From an uncultured Prevotella sp. (GTDB lineage: Bacteria; Bacteroidota; Bacteroidia; Bacteroidales; Bacteroidaceae), in NCBI GenBank assembly GCA_944319815.1, contig CALUEX010000053.1, forward strand, positions 62,001 through 126,000: a stretch of DNA of 64,000 nt, read 5' to 3'. The position numbers and the translations under genes are program-made. A model generated the notes under the pieces. That model was not told the DNA's origin. It ran no database searches and worked only from the letters and a program-made list of their open reading frames with translations. Positions 8,099 to 15,530 of this stretch are shown here, one piece after another; positions within the stretch are counted from its first letter, which is position 1; each line of letters opens with the position of its first letter.

Positions 8099-9628
8099 TT
8101 ATTCTATTGTCTGCGTCTTGGGCCAGTTGACGAGATACAGGCGTTCGGTGGCGCGGGTGAAAGCCGTGTAGAGCCAGTGGATGTAGTCGGGAGTGAGCAT
8201 TTCGTCGGTCATGTAACCCTGGTCTATGTAGACGTGCGCCCACTGGCCGCCCTGCGCCTTGTGGCAGGTTACGGCGTAGGCATACTTCACTTGCAGGGCG
8301 TTGTAGTACATATCCTGGCGTATGCACTTCATGCGGTCGGCCTTAAGGGGCACGTCCTGGTAGTCATCGAGCACGGCGTTGAACAGCTGTTCGCCCTGTT
8401 GGCGCGTCAGCGCGGGGGCGTCTGATGCCAGCGTATCGAGCAAGACGGTCACTTGCATCTCGTAGTCGTCGTAGTCGGGGAAGCGCAGCCACACGTCGGC
8501 AAAGCGAAAGCCGTACAACTCGCGCACGTTGCGCACACGCTGGACGACGGCACGGTCGCCGTTGGCGATGAAGGAGTCTTTGAGTGAAAAGTTAAAAGTG
8601 GAAAGTGAACAATCCACTTGTCCCGCCCCTCCTTTGCCTTTAAGGGATATGGATTGTTCACTTTTCATTTTTAGTTTTTCACTTCCCCGTTCCCTATCCG
8701 GCCAGTAGTAGTTGTTCTTAACGACCATTAGGATGTCGCCGGTGGTCAGCTCCTCCTCGCGGTCGAGCACCGTGCCGCGTATCCCGGCGTTGTAGATATT
8801 GGAGCGCTTGTTGCTGCGCGTGATGATTATTGTCTCGTCGATGCCCACCTCGGAGTAGCTGCCGTTGAGCTGTTCGACCAGCTCGCCGCCCGGCACCATC
8901 CGTATGTCGGCAAAGCCGGAGAAGCGTATTCGGGGCAGGTGGGTAGCCTCGTCGTGGGTTATCATCTGCCTGACGACCGTCGCGTTGTAAAGTATGCCCG
9001 ACCCGGCGGCCTGGCGCAACACTTCGTTGAGGTCGCATTGGTAGACGTCGAGGCCATAGCCCGACAGGTAATCCACCGATAAGGCAGGCGACTCCTCCTC
9101 GCCTACGGGCGGCAGCTGGGCCGTGTCGCCGATGAGCATCAGGCGACAGTTACGCCCGCCGTAGACGTATTCCACCAGGTCGTCGAGCAACCGCCCCGTG
9201 CCAAACTGCGCCGTGCCGCCGGGACTTTCGTTGGCTACCATCGAGGCTTCGTCAACAATGAACAGCGTGTCTTGCGCAAGGTTGGCGTTGAGGTTGAAGC
9301 CGCTCATCTCGCCCGTGAACGCCTTTTGCCGGTAAATCCTGCGGTGAACGGTCAGCGCGCGCTGCCCGGCGTTGAGCGAGAACACCTTGGCCGCGCGCCC
9401 CGTGGGGGCAAGCAGCACTACCTTCTGCCCCAACCTGACAAGCGTCTTGACGATGGCCGCCGCCAGGGAGGTCTTGCCCGTACCTGCCGAACCGCGCATC
9501 ACCATGGCCGGACGGTCGCCAGCGTCGGTCAGAAACCTGCAAAACGTATCTATCGCCACGGCTTGTTCGGCCGTCGGCACGAAGCCGAATGTCTGCCTGA
9601 TTTGGTAAGCCAGTTCATCTACAATCAT
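8099..9628 (-). CDS. RecD-like ATP-dependent DNA helicase
   Basis: A 509-residue superfamily 1 helicase of the AAA_30/UvrD_C_2 type. Motif I is RGSAGTGKTSLAAAIVKTL (about residues 45-63), motif Ia LLAPTGRAAKVF, motif II FIVDEASMV, motif III MLIGDTAQLPPV, motif V/VI TCHKAQGGQWAHVYID and YTAFTRATERLYLVNW. Such single-subunit enzymes act in DNA repair or end processing; the exact role is unknown. The frame contains a ~103-base hairpin repeat (8582-8684) that encodes ~40 lysine/serine-rich residues between NNYYWPDRER and DSFIANGDRAVV, a place where I would expect these segments to be nearly joined. The frame stays open through it. The gene diverges from the DUF3822/rsmD operon. Confidence 0.9.
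   Translation of the reverse strand: MIVDELAYQIRQTFGFVPTAEQAVAIDTFCRFLTDAGDRPAMVMRGSAGTGKTSLAAAIVKTLVRLGQKVVLLAPTGRAAKVFSLNAGQRALTVHRRIYRQKAFTGEMSGFNLNANLAQDTLFIVDEASMVANESPGGTAQFGTGRLLDDLVEYVYGGRNCRLMLIGDTAQLPPVGEEESPALSVDYLSGYGLDVYQCDLNEVLRQAAGSGILYNATVVRQMITHDEATHLPRIRFSGFADIRMVPGGELVEQLNGSYSEVGIDETIIITRSNKRSNIYNAGIRGTVLDREEELTTGDILMVVKNNYYWPDRERGSEKLKMKSEQSISLKGKGGAGQVDCSLSTFNFSLKDSFIANGDRAVVQRVRNVRELYGFRFADVWLRFPDYDDYEMQVTVLLDTLASDAPALTRQQGEQLFNAVLDDYQDVPLKADRMKCIRQDMYYNALQVKYAYAVTCHKAQGGQWAHVYIDQGYMTDEMLTPDYIHWLYTAFTRATERLYLVNWPKTQTIE
8582..8684. repeat. Tandem-arm hairpin inserted in the helicase coding sequence
   Basis: Arms 8582-8616 and 8650-8684 are reverse complements over 35 bases with about six mismatches, built from 7-base units such as AGTGAAA and AGTTAAA. 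It is the same type of element as the hairpin at 96-188, but it sits inside an open reading frame without breaking it. Confidence 0.85.
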
Positions 9629-9670
9629 CGAGTTTTCAGTCTAAAGGTTTGATTTTACGGATTAATTGTG

Positions 9671-9678
9671 TAATTTTG
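9671..9678 (+). promoter_or_regulatory. -7 element for the 9803-11749 operon
   Basis: TAATTTTG, 124 bases upstream of the first ATG (9803), in the divergent gap between the helicase and the DUF3822 operon. TTTG at 9650-9653 gives a plausible -33 box. Confidence 0.5.
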
Positions 9679-9802
9679 CAACTACGTAAAACGCGCAATG
9701 CGCAATGCAAACTTACTAAAATAATCCGAACTTTGCGCCCAGGCATACGGATAAAATGGCCTTTTACCCAAAGACAAGGGCGCAAGCGGAAGTTACAGCG
9801 CA

Positions 9803-10282
9803 ATGACAACACCCAGCAAGAACCACATTCTGGCGGCGCTCGCAGCCGCACTGGCCGTGGCTTGCGCCATGAGCATATACTCACCGATACGCTTCGGGCG
9901 GCAACAGGCCGCGCGGGAACGCGCCGTGAAGGAACGGCTCGTGAAAATAAGGCACGCCGAGGAGACGTACAGGAAAGCCACGGGCAGCTACACTGACGAC
10001 TTCAACGTGCTTGTAAGCAAGGGCTACCTGGCCGATTCGCTGCAATACATTCCCTTCTCCGGCGGCAGGAAATTCAGCATAACGGTGACCACCCTGACCG
10101 GCAAGTCGGGGCGGCCGGTGCCGCTAATGGAGTGCGGTGCAAGCTACCAAGACTACCTTAAAGGGCTTGACGCCGGAAGCATATCGGGCCTGACGGATGA
10201 AGCAAACAACGCCGGACGGTACCCCGGACTGAAAATAGGAGACTTAACAACACCCAACGACAATGCAGGAAACTGGGAATAA
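9803..10282 (+). CDS. Hypothetical membrane-anchored protein
   Basis: A 159-residue protein I do not assign to a family. Residues 8-26 are hydrophobic (ILAALAAALAVACAMSIY), giving an N-terminal membrane anchor; then a charged helix (QAARERAVKERLVKIRHAEE) leads into YRKATGSYTDDFNVLVSKGYLADSL. The anchor, helix and 'TGSYxxxFxxLxxxGYL' pattern resemble pseudopilin-like or peptidoglycan-facing proteins, but that is only a resemblance. It is the first gene of an operon with the DUF3822 and rsmD genes; its stop lies 20 bases inside the annotated start of the next frame. Confidence 0.75.
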   Translation: MTTPSKNHILAALAAALAVACAMSIYSPIRFGRQQAARERAVKERLVKIRHAEETYRKATGSYTDDFNVLVSKGYLADSLQYIPFSGGRKFSITVTTLTGKSGRPVPLMECGASYQDYLKGLDAGSISGLTDEANNAGRYPGLKIGDLTTPNDNAGNWE

Positions 10283-11174
10283 GACATTTCAACAGGCAAG
10301 CAGACAAATGGACGAACGGACAATTAGACAAGCTGGCGAGTGGACGAGCAGGCAGGCAGACAAGCAAGCAAGTGGCCTGTCGGCAAGGAAAAGGCCGCGC
10401 CTGACCATACGCATAGGCCGCCACACGCTGTCGTTCTCGGCCGTTGACGCCAATAATGCCAACGGCATCGTGTTCGAGCCGTACACCGTAAGGAGCGGAA
10501 TATCAATGGCCGCTAACCTCCGCGAGGCATTCAAGGAAATAGACTTGGCCGCCAACGGGTGGTCAAGGGCCATGGTGCTGATAGACTCGCCGGTGCTGAT
10601 GATGCCCGTTGACGAATTCAGGGACAACCTGAAAGAGACCCTCTACCGGCACGCAATCATGGGACATGACGGCGAAACGGTGATGTCCGTTGTGCTGCCT
10701 TCGCTCAATGCAGTGGCCGTATATTCGATAAACAAGGACTTGAAGCTCGTCCTTGACGACCACTTCAGCGACGTGCGCTTCACCCACGTCTGTGCTCCCG
10801 TGTGGGAACACCTGTACCGTCGCAGCTTCACTGGCGTAAGGCAAAAGCTCTACGCCTACTTCCACGACAAGCGGCTCGACGTGTTCAGCTTCCAGCAAAA
10901 CCGCTTCAGGTTCACAAACAGCTTCGACACCAACCTTGTGCCGGATGCCGTCTACTTTATGCTGAACGTATGGAAACAGCTCGCTTTCGACAACCGGCGC
11001 GACGAACTGCACCTCGTGGGCGAGTTGCCTGAACGCGACGCGCTTACACAAGAGCTCCGCTCGTTCATACAAAACGTCTACGTCATCAACCCAAAAGCCG
11101 AATTCAACCGTGCACCGATAACGGGAATAAACAACTTGCCATACGACCTGATGACGTATTTCATGAAATATTAA
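10263..11174 (+). CDS. DUF3822 family protein
   Basis: Up to 303 residues. The recognisable family core starts near residue 45 (LTIRIGRHTLSFSAVD) and runs to the end (PITGINNLPYDLMTYFMKY). DUF3822 proteins have an actin/ASKHA-like look and are typically found next to rsmD in Bacteroidetes, as here; their function is unknown. The start is uncertain: ATG 10263 overlaps the previous gene by 20 bases, ATG 10308 is another option, and both precede a low-complexity stretch (10293-10375) that is a degenerate 8-base tandem repeat and encodes a Q/R/S-rich leader unlike the rest. That leader may be a repeat insertion rather than native sequence. Confidence 0.85.
   Translation: MQETGNKTFQQASRQMDERTIRQAGEWTSRQADKQASGLSARKRPRLTIRIGRHTLSFSAVDANNANGIVFEPYTVRSGISMAANLREAFKEIDLAANGWSRAMVLIDSPVLMMPVDEFRDNLKETLYRHAIMGHDGETVMSVVLPSLNAVAVYSINKDLKLVLDDHFSDVRFTHVCAPVWEHLYRRSFTGVRQKLYAYFHDKRLDVFSFQQNRFRFTNSFDTNLVPDAVYFMLNVWKQLAFDNRRDELHLVGELPERDALTQELRSFIQNVYVINPKAEFNRAPITGINNLPYDLMTYFMKY
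10293..10375. repeat. Degenerate 8-base tandem repeat in coding sequence
   Basis: About ten 8-base units with the pattern ACnAGnGG (for example ACGAACGG, ACAATTAG, ACAAGCTG, GCGAGTGG). It looks like a single arm of the tandem-arm hairpin family. It lies at the junction of two overlapping genes and encodes the N-terminal leader of the DUF3822 protein. Confidence 0.6.
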
Positions 11175-11185
11175 AGGATTAAACA

Positions 11186-11749
11186 ATGCGCATAATAACC
11201 GGAATATACAAAGGACGCCATTTCGACATACCCAAGACGTTCAAGGCAAGGCCTACTACGGACTTTGCAAAAGAAAACATATTCAACGTGCTGAACGCCT
11301 ATATAGACTTTGAAGGGGCTACGGCTCTCGACCTTTTTTCCGGCACGGGCAGCATATCGCTTGAACTCCTGTCGCGTGGATGCGCATCGGTAATCAGCGT
11401 GGAAACCGACCGTGAGCACCATGCCTTTATCAAACAATGCCTCAAGAAAATAGGCACTGACAAGTGTGTGCCACTGCGTGGCGACGTGTTCCGCTTCATC
11501 AAGAGCTGCCGCCAACAGTTCGACTTCATCTTCGCAGACCCCCCATACGCCCTGCCGGAACTGCCGGAACTGCCACGGATGATACTTGGGCACAACCTGC
11601 TCAAGCCCGGCGGAGTGTTCGTATTTGAACACGGAAAGCATAACTCGTTTGACGACGTGCCCGGTTTCATCGAGCACCGAGCCTACGGAAGCGTCAACTT
11701 CAGCCTTTTCAGGCCGCAAGCACAACCTTCCGACGAACCCAAACAATAG
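11186..11749 (+). CDS. rsmD: 16S rRNA (guanine966-N2)-methyltransferase RsmD
   Basis: A 187-residue S-adenosylmethionine-dependent enzyme that methylates G966 of 16S rRNA during 30S assembly. The N-terminus RIITGIYKGRHFDIP and RPTTDFAKENIFNVL are RsmD signatures. The SAM-binding motif I is ALDLFSGTGSISLELLSRG (about residues 47-65) and the catalytic motif IV is FADPPYALP. The length is normal. It begins 11 bases after the DUF3822 stop and closes the operon. Confidence 0.95.
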   Translation: MRIITGIYKGRHFDIPKTFKARPTTDFAKENIFNVLNAYIDFEGATALDLFSGTGSISLELLSRGCASVISVETDREHHAFIKQCLKKIGTDKCVPLRGDVFRFIKSCRQQFDFIFADPPYALPELPELPRMILGHNLLKPGGVFVFEHGKHNSFDDVPGFIEHRAYGSVNFSLFRPQAQPSDEPKQ

Positions 11750-11814
11750 GCAGGGCCAGGTTTCAGGCCCTGCCACTTACCGAACGCGGCGCATCGTTCG
11801 GCCATTTTCCATAC

Positions 11815-12456
11815 CTAATTCCGCAACCGTTGCAACGTGAAGAAAGGCCACCTGACGTTGAAACGGCAATAAAGCGGCAACCTTGGCTGCAAAAACAAGA
11901 ACATCACCTTGCCGATGATATACCCGACGAAAGCACCGAACAACGAGCCGCACACTACATCACCGACATAGTGGACGCCAAGATATACGCGCGAATACCC
12001 TACAAGCAAGGCCAGCACAAGCACGAAAACGGCATACTTCCGGCCATTGACGAACCTCAAGGTATATACCGAAGCACCCAAGGCATTTGCCGCATGGCTC
12101 GATACGAAACCGTAAAGCCCGCCACGGTAAGAGCCTATATAATGCAGCATTTGGTTGACGGCACCGTCATGCGAGGGGCGCAAGCGTGCGAAAAAAGGCT
12201 TCATAACAGATGCCGATATTTGGTCGCACAGTGCCACGACCAAGGCAAGTCCCAGTATGATTGCCGCCATCCGCCTGTAGTTGCGGCCGTTTCCTGTAGC
12301 CAACTTGTAGACGAACACCAAGCCCACCGGTATCCAGATACAACGCGACGAAAGCACAACGGCAATGAAGTCGGCTATAGCCCCGCCGTCAAAGTTAAAT
12401 GTTACGGTAAGTGCCTTGTCAAGACTGTCAAGATAATTGATTATTCCACTAAACAT
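11815..12456 (-). CDS. PAP2-superfamily membrane phosphatase
   Basis: A 213-residue integral membrane protein with the three type 2 phosphatidic acid phosphatase motifs: KPFFARLRP (K-x6-R-P), GFVSSHAANALG (usual PSGH replaced by SSHA, with the catalytic His kept), and SRVYLGVHYVGDVVCGSLFG (SR-x5-H-x3-D). About five hydrophobic helices surround them. Members dephosphorylate undecaprenyl pyrophosphate, phosphatidylglycerophosphate or lipid A; the substrate here is open. It is convergent with rsmD, 65 bases between stops. Confidence 0.9.
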   Translation of the reverse strand: MFSGIINYLDSLDKALTVTFNFDGGAIADFIAVVLSSRCIWIPVGLVFVYKLATGNGRNYRRMAAIILGLALVVALCDQISASVMKPFFARLRPSHDGAVNQMLHYIGSYRGGLYGFVSSHAANALGASVYTLRFVNGRKYAVFVLVLALLVGYSRVYLGVHYVGDVVCGSLFGAFVGYIIGKVMFLFLQPRLPLYCRFNVRWPFFTLQRLRN

Positions 12457-12516
12457 GATACGTTAATAAAAAATCTTTGCAAATGTCCTTTTTTACGCTT
12501 TGTATGTTCACATTTG

Positions 12517-12524
12517 CAAAGATA
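12517..12524 (-). promoter_or_regulatory. -7 element upstream of the PAP2 gene
   Basis: TATCTTTG on the minus strand, 60 bases before the ATG at 12456. A good consensus match. Confidence 0.6.
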
Positions 12525-12552
12525 TAACGCCTTTTTGTGGAAATATTGTAGA

Positions 12553-13209
12553 CTATATGAATATTATTTTAAATTCGTGCCATCCGTCATGAAATGTGTA
12601 TTTGACATTCCATCCGTGGTATTCGCAGACGGCATTCACGATGGAAAGGCCAAGGCCGAAGCCTTTGGAGTCTTGTGCAGGACGGTAAAACCTGTCGAAT
12701 ATCCGGTTCCCGTCAAGCGCGTCACCGTCTGAAGTATTGGCAACGACGAGGCTTTCGCTTGTAATGCAGATTACGATTTCCCCTCCCGGCTTGTTGTGCC
12801 TGACGGCGTTCACGACAAGATTACTGAACAGGCTTTCCAGCAACGGCCGGTTTGCACGTACCGGCAAGGCCGTCACCCGGAAGTCCGTATGTAGCTCCAA
12901 CCCGCTCGAAAGGCTTTCCAGGTACGGCAGCAAGCCATTCACGACCTCCACTACGTCCACCGTACCCGTACCGTCAAACTGGCTGTTCTCCATCTTGGCG
13001 AGCAGCAAGAGGTTGCGGTTCAGCCGAGATATGCGGTTGTTCACCTGGTTGAGGTCTTGTATTATTTCGGCCTGGCGCTCCGTTATGCCCGGCAGTTGCG
13101 CCAGCAAGTCGAGCTTGCTCTTGAACACCGCGAGGGGCGTTTGCAGTTCGTGCGAAGCATTCTCGGTGAACTCCTTTTGTATGCGGAAACTCTTTATGCA
13201 GCCTGCCAT
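12553..13209 (-). CDS. Histidine kinase reduced to its kinase core (probably 5'-truncated)
   Basis: A 218-residue frame that starts almost at the phosphoacceptor: the H-box is FTENASHELQTPLAVFKSK with His at residue 20. A HisKA helix pair and an ATPase domain follow (NLVVNAVRHNKPGG, IFDRFYRPAQDSKGFGLGLSIVNAV). No signal-input domain, transmembrane helix or HAMP domain precedes it, a TGA lies three codons upstream of the ATG, and no response regulator is adjacent. The upstream junction carries a fragment (TTTCACTCGCTAAGGAG) that also occurs at 54990-55006 in repeat DNA. I infer deletion of the 5' half of a normal sensor kinase at a repeat; it may be a pseudogene. Confidence 0.75.
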   Translation of the reverse strand: MAGCIKSFRIQKEFTENASHELQTPLAVFKSKLDLLAQLPGITERQAEIIQDLNQVNNRISRLNRNLLLLAKMENSQFDGTGTVDVVEVVNGLLPYLESLSSGLELHTDFRVTALPVRANRPLLESLFSNLVVNAVRHNKPGGEIVICITSESLVVANTSDGDALDGNRIFDRFYRPAQDSKGFGLGLSIVNAVCEYHGWNVKYTFHDGWHEFKIIFI

Positions 13210-13246
13210 CAGGTTTCACTCGCTAAGGAGTTAAAGGCATTACCGT

Positions 13247-13663
13247 TCATTTTGCCAACATGACGATGCTGCCGGCCGTGATGAGCAACGCGCCGATGAT
13301 GACCCGCGGGCTGGCCGGTTCTTTCAGGAACAGGAAGGCGAGGCAGAGCGTGATGGGGACGCTCAACTTGTCGATGGGCGCAACGCGCGACACGTCGCCC
13401 ACCTGCAACGCCTTGAAGTAAAACAACCACGACAAGCCCGTGGCCATACCCGACAGGATGAGGAACAGCCACGTATGCGACGGGATGTCCTTGGCCTCCG
13501 ACAGATGGTTGCCGGCAGCGGCTATGCCCCACGTCAAGAGCAGTATGACCGATGTGCGTATGGCCGTAGCCAGGTCTGAATTGATGTCTTTCACCCCGAT
13601 TTTGGCGAAGATTGCCGTCAGCGCGGCAAAGAATGCCGAAAGCAATGCATAATACTTCCACAT
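13247..13663 (-). CDS. Half-size EamA/DMT-family membrane protein
   Basis: A 138-residue protein with four hydrophobic helices, equal to one EamA repeat. Recognisable features are the N-terminal ALLSAFFAALTAIFAKIGVK and the C-terminal PITLCLAFLFLKEPASPRV-IIGALLITAGSIVML. Short single-repeat EamA proteins of ~140 residues form a known group (COG2510-like) and probably work as dimers; the transported substrate is unknown. It lies 37 bases upstream of the truncated kinase on the same strand. Confidence 0.88.
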   Translation of the reverse strand: MWKYYALLSAFFAALTAIFAKIGVKDINSDLATAIRTSVILLLTWGIAAAGNHLSEAKDIPSHTWLFLILSGMATGLSWLFYFKALQVGDVSRVAPIDKLSVPITLCLAFLFLKEPASPRVIIGALLITAGSIVMLAK

Positions 13664-13694
13664 GGTCTACACATTCATTAAATGTAATCCGGTA

Positions 13695-13702
13695 CAAATA
13701 TA
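13695..13702 (-). promoter_or_regulatory. -7 element upstream of the small EamA gene
   Basis: TATATTTG on the minus strand, 32 bases before the ATG at 13663. Confidence 0.55.
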
Positions 13703-13796
13703 ACGTAAGATTTTGAAGAAAATTTGAAGTTTGCGGCCACAAACTCGCATACGTGGCGTTAACGCACGCCAAGTCGTTGACAGCAAGCACGTTTCC

Positions 13797-13885
13797 AAAA
13801 GGATACCTTTTACGATACGAAAGGACACCTTTTACGCCGTAAAAGGGCATCTATCACAATGCAAAAGGGCACCTTTTGCAACGCC
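13797..13885. repeat. GYAAAAGG-family palindrome cluster
   Basis: Four consecutive units: CAAAAGGATACCTTTTACG, CGAAAGGACACCTTTTACG, GTAAAAGGGCATC and GCAAAAGGGCACCTTTTGC. The last is a perfect 19-base palindrome. The cluster lies upstream of the EamA gene and past the cardiolipin synthase stop, filling most of that 290-base gap. Confidence 0.65.
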
Positions 13886-13953
13886 GTGGACGGCCCGTGA
13901 AGAGCCTTGCCGGCGCAACCGTACCGACAGACGCACGCAAGGCGCACGCCCGG

Positions 13954-15378
13954 CTACATCAACGGGGAGAACAACCGCATGAGCGACTCCCACAGGCGGC
14001 GGGCGAACGAAGGCCTGTGCCTGCGCATATAGTCGCCATAGCCAATGCAATGGGCCATGTCGTCGGTGAACACCTGCTTAAGGCGCAGGGCCATGTCGCG
14101 GTCATAGATGAAGGCGTTACTCTCGAAGTTGTTGTCGAAGCTGCGGAAATCGACGTTCGTCGAACCGCACGTCGATAGCGAGTCGTCGCTCACGAGGAGC
14201 TTGGAGTGGTTGAAACCGTCGGCGTAAAGATACACCTGCACGCCCGCGTCGAAGGCATCCTGGACGTAAGGGCGGCTGGCCCATTCGACAAACTTGGCGT
14301 CCGAGTGCAACGGCACCATCAGCCTGACGTCAACCCCGGCAAGGGCTGCAGTGCGCATGGCGAACATCACAGGCTCTGTAGGGAGGAAATAAGGGGTCTC
14401 CATATAGACATAATGCTTGGCCTCGAGCAATATGCGCACATAGCCCTGCGCCATCTCCGGCCACTTGCTCACCGGGCTGCTCGTCACTATCTGCATTATG
14501 CAATCGTTGCTTATGGCCGCGTCCTGCACAGGGTAATAGGCACGGTTGCTGATGAGCGTGCGGTCAACGAAATACCAGTCTACCAGGAATGCACGCTGTA
14601 TCCCGTAGACGGCGCCGCCCCTTATCCGCAAGTGGGTGTCGCGCCAAGGCCGTCCGTCGCGTCCCTTCACATAGCGCATGGCAATGTTCATGCCGCCGAT
14701 ATACCCAACTTTGCCGTCAACCACGCACAGCTTACGGTGGTTGCGGTAGTTCACCTTGCTGGTGAACATCGGGAACTTCACCGGCATGAAGGCATGGACG
14801 TCAATGCCGGCCGAGCGCATACGCTCGAAGAATGAGTTGGGCACGTCCCAACAGCCCACGTCGTCGTAAATCAAGCGGACCTCGACACCCTGCCTGGCCT
14901 TGCACATTAAGGCATCAGCAACAAGGCGCCCCAACGGGTCGTCGCAGATTATGTAAGTCTCAAGGTGTACGTGATGGCTCGCCATGGAGATGTCACGCAG
15001 CAAGGAGTGGAAGAAGTCATACCCGTCAGTGAATATGCTTGTTTCGTTGTTCTTGAATGGGAACGCCCAGTTTTGCCCGGCAAACAGCTTAATCAGCACG
15101 GCGTGCTCGTCGGGCAACACGAGGTCTTGCTGCTCGGCATACTCGAACATCGACCGCTTGGTCAGCTGGTCCATGCTCCTGCGGCTGATGTATTTCTCCT
15201 TGCGGGTGTTCTGCCCGAAGAAGAAGTAAAGCACGATGCCTACCACCGGGATGAAGATAAGCACCAGCACCCAGGCCATGGTCTTTGCCGGCTGCCGGTT
15301 GTCCATGAGCACCGTCAGCATAGTGCCCAGCACCACGCAGGCATAAACGACGAATATCAGCCAATAAAAGTAAACCAT
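13954..15378 (-). CDS. cls: Cardiolipin synthase (phospholipase D family)
   Basis: A 474-residue membrane enzyme that joins two phosphatidylglycerol molecules into cardiolipin and glycerol. Two N-terminal transmembrane helices (about residues 4-22 and 34-53) form the PLDc_N domain. Two phospholipase D domains follow, each with the HKD motif: NHRKLCVVDGKVGYIGGMN in the first and NHSKLLVSDDSLSTCGSTN in the second. The length and layout match bacterial Cls. It is bounded by repeat DNA on both sides and looks monocistronic. Confidence 0.94.
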   Translation of the reverse strand: MVYFYWLIFVVYACVVLGTMLTVLMDNRQPAKTMAWVLVLIFIPVVGIVLYFFFGQNTRKEKYISRRSMDQLTKRSMFEYAEQQDLVLPDEHAVLIKLFAGQNWAFPFKNNETSIFTDGYDFFHSLLRDISMASHHVHLETYIICDDPLGRLVADALMCKARQGVEVRLIYDDVGCWDVPNSFFERMRSAGIDVHAFMPVKFPMFTSKVNYRNHRKLCVVDGKVGYIGGMNIAMRYVKGRDGRPWRDTHLRIRGGAVYGIQRAFLVDWYFVDRTLISNRAYYPVQDAAISNDCIMQIVTSSPVSKWPEMAQGYVRILLEAKHYVYMETPYFLPTEPVMFAMRTAALAGVDVRLMVPLHSDAKFVEWASRPYVQDAFDAGVQVYLYADGFNHSKLLVSDDSLSTCGSTNVDFRSFDNNFESNAFIYDRDMALRLKQVFTDDMAHCIGYGDYMRRHRPSFARRLWESLMRLFSPLM

Positions 15379-15386
15379 CTGTTTAA

Positions 15387-15513
15387 TTCATAATTCACAA
15401 TTCATAATGCATAATTGAGCCTATCCTCATGCCCGGCAAAGACGCATATTCCACAAATCGACAATTCATTTCACCTGCGGCGTATGCCCCAATTATGAAT
15501 TGTGAATTATGAA
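15387..15513. repeat. Tandem-arm hairpin between dnaG and cls
   Basis: The arm 15387-15417 consists of 7-base units TTCATAA, TTCACAA, TTCATAA, TGCATAA; the second arm 15490-15513 is its reverse complement over 24 bases. The loop is ~70 bases. A further TTAGCTAATTATGCAT segment at 15528-15543 reaches the dnaG stop codon. Confidence 0.7.
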
Positions 15514-15530
15514 CTGAAAGTCAGCGTTAG

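Noticed and set aside
9649..9996. 115-codon frame overlapping the start of the hypothetical membrane protein
   Set aside because: It begins inside the promoter region and overlaps the better-supported frame at 9803, which has an anchor helix and operon context.
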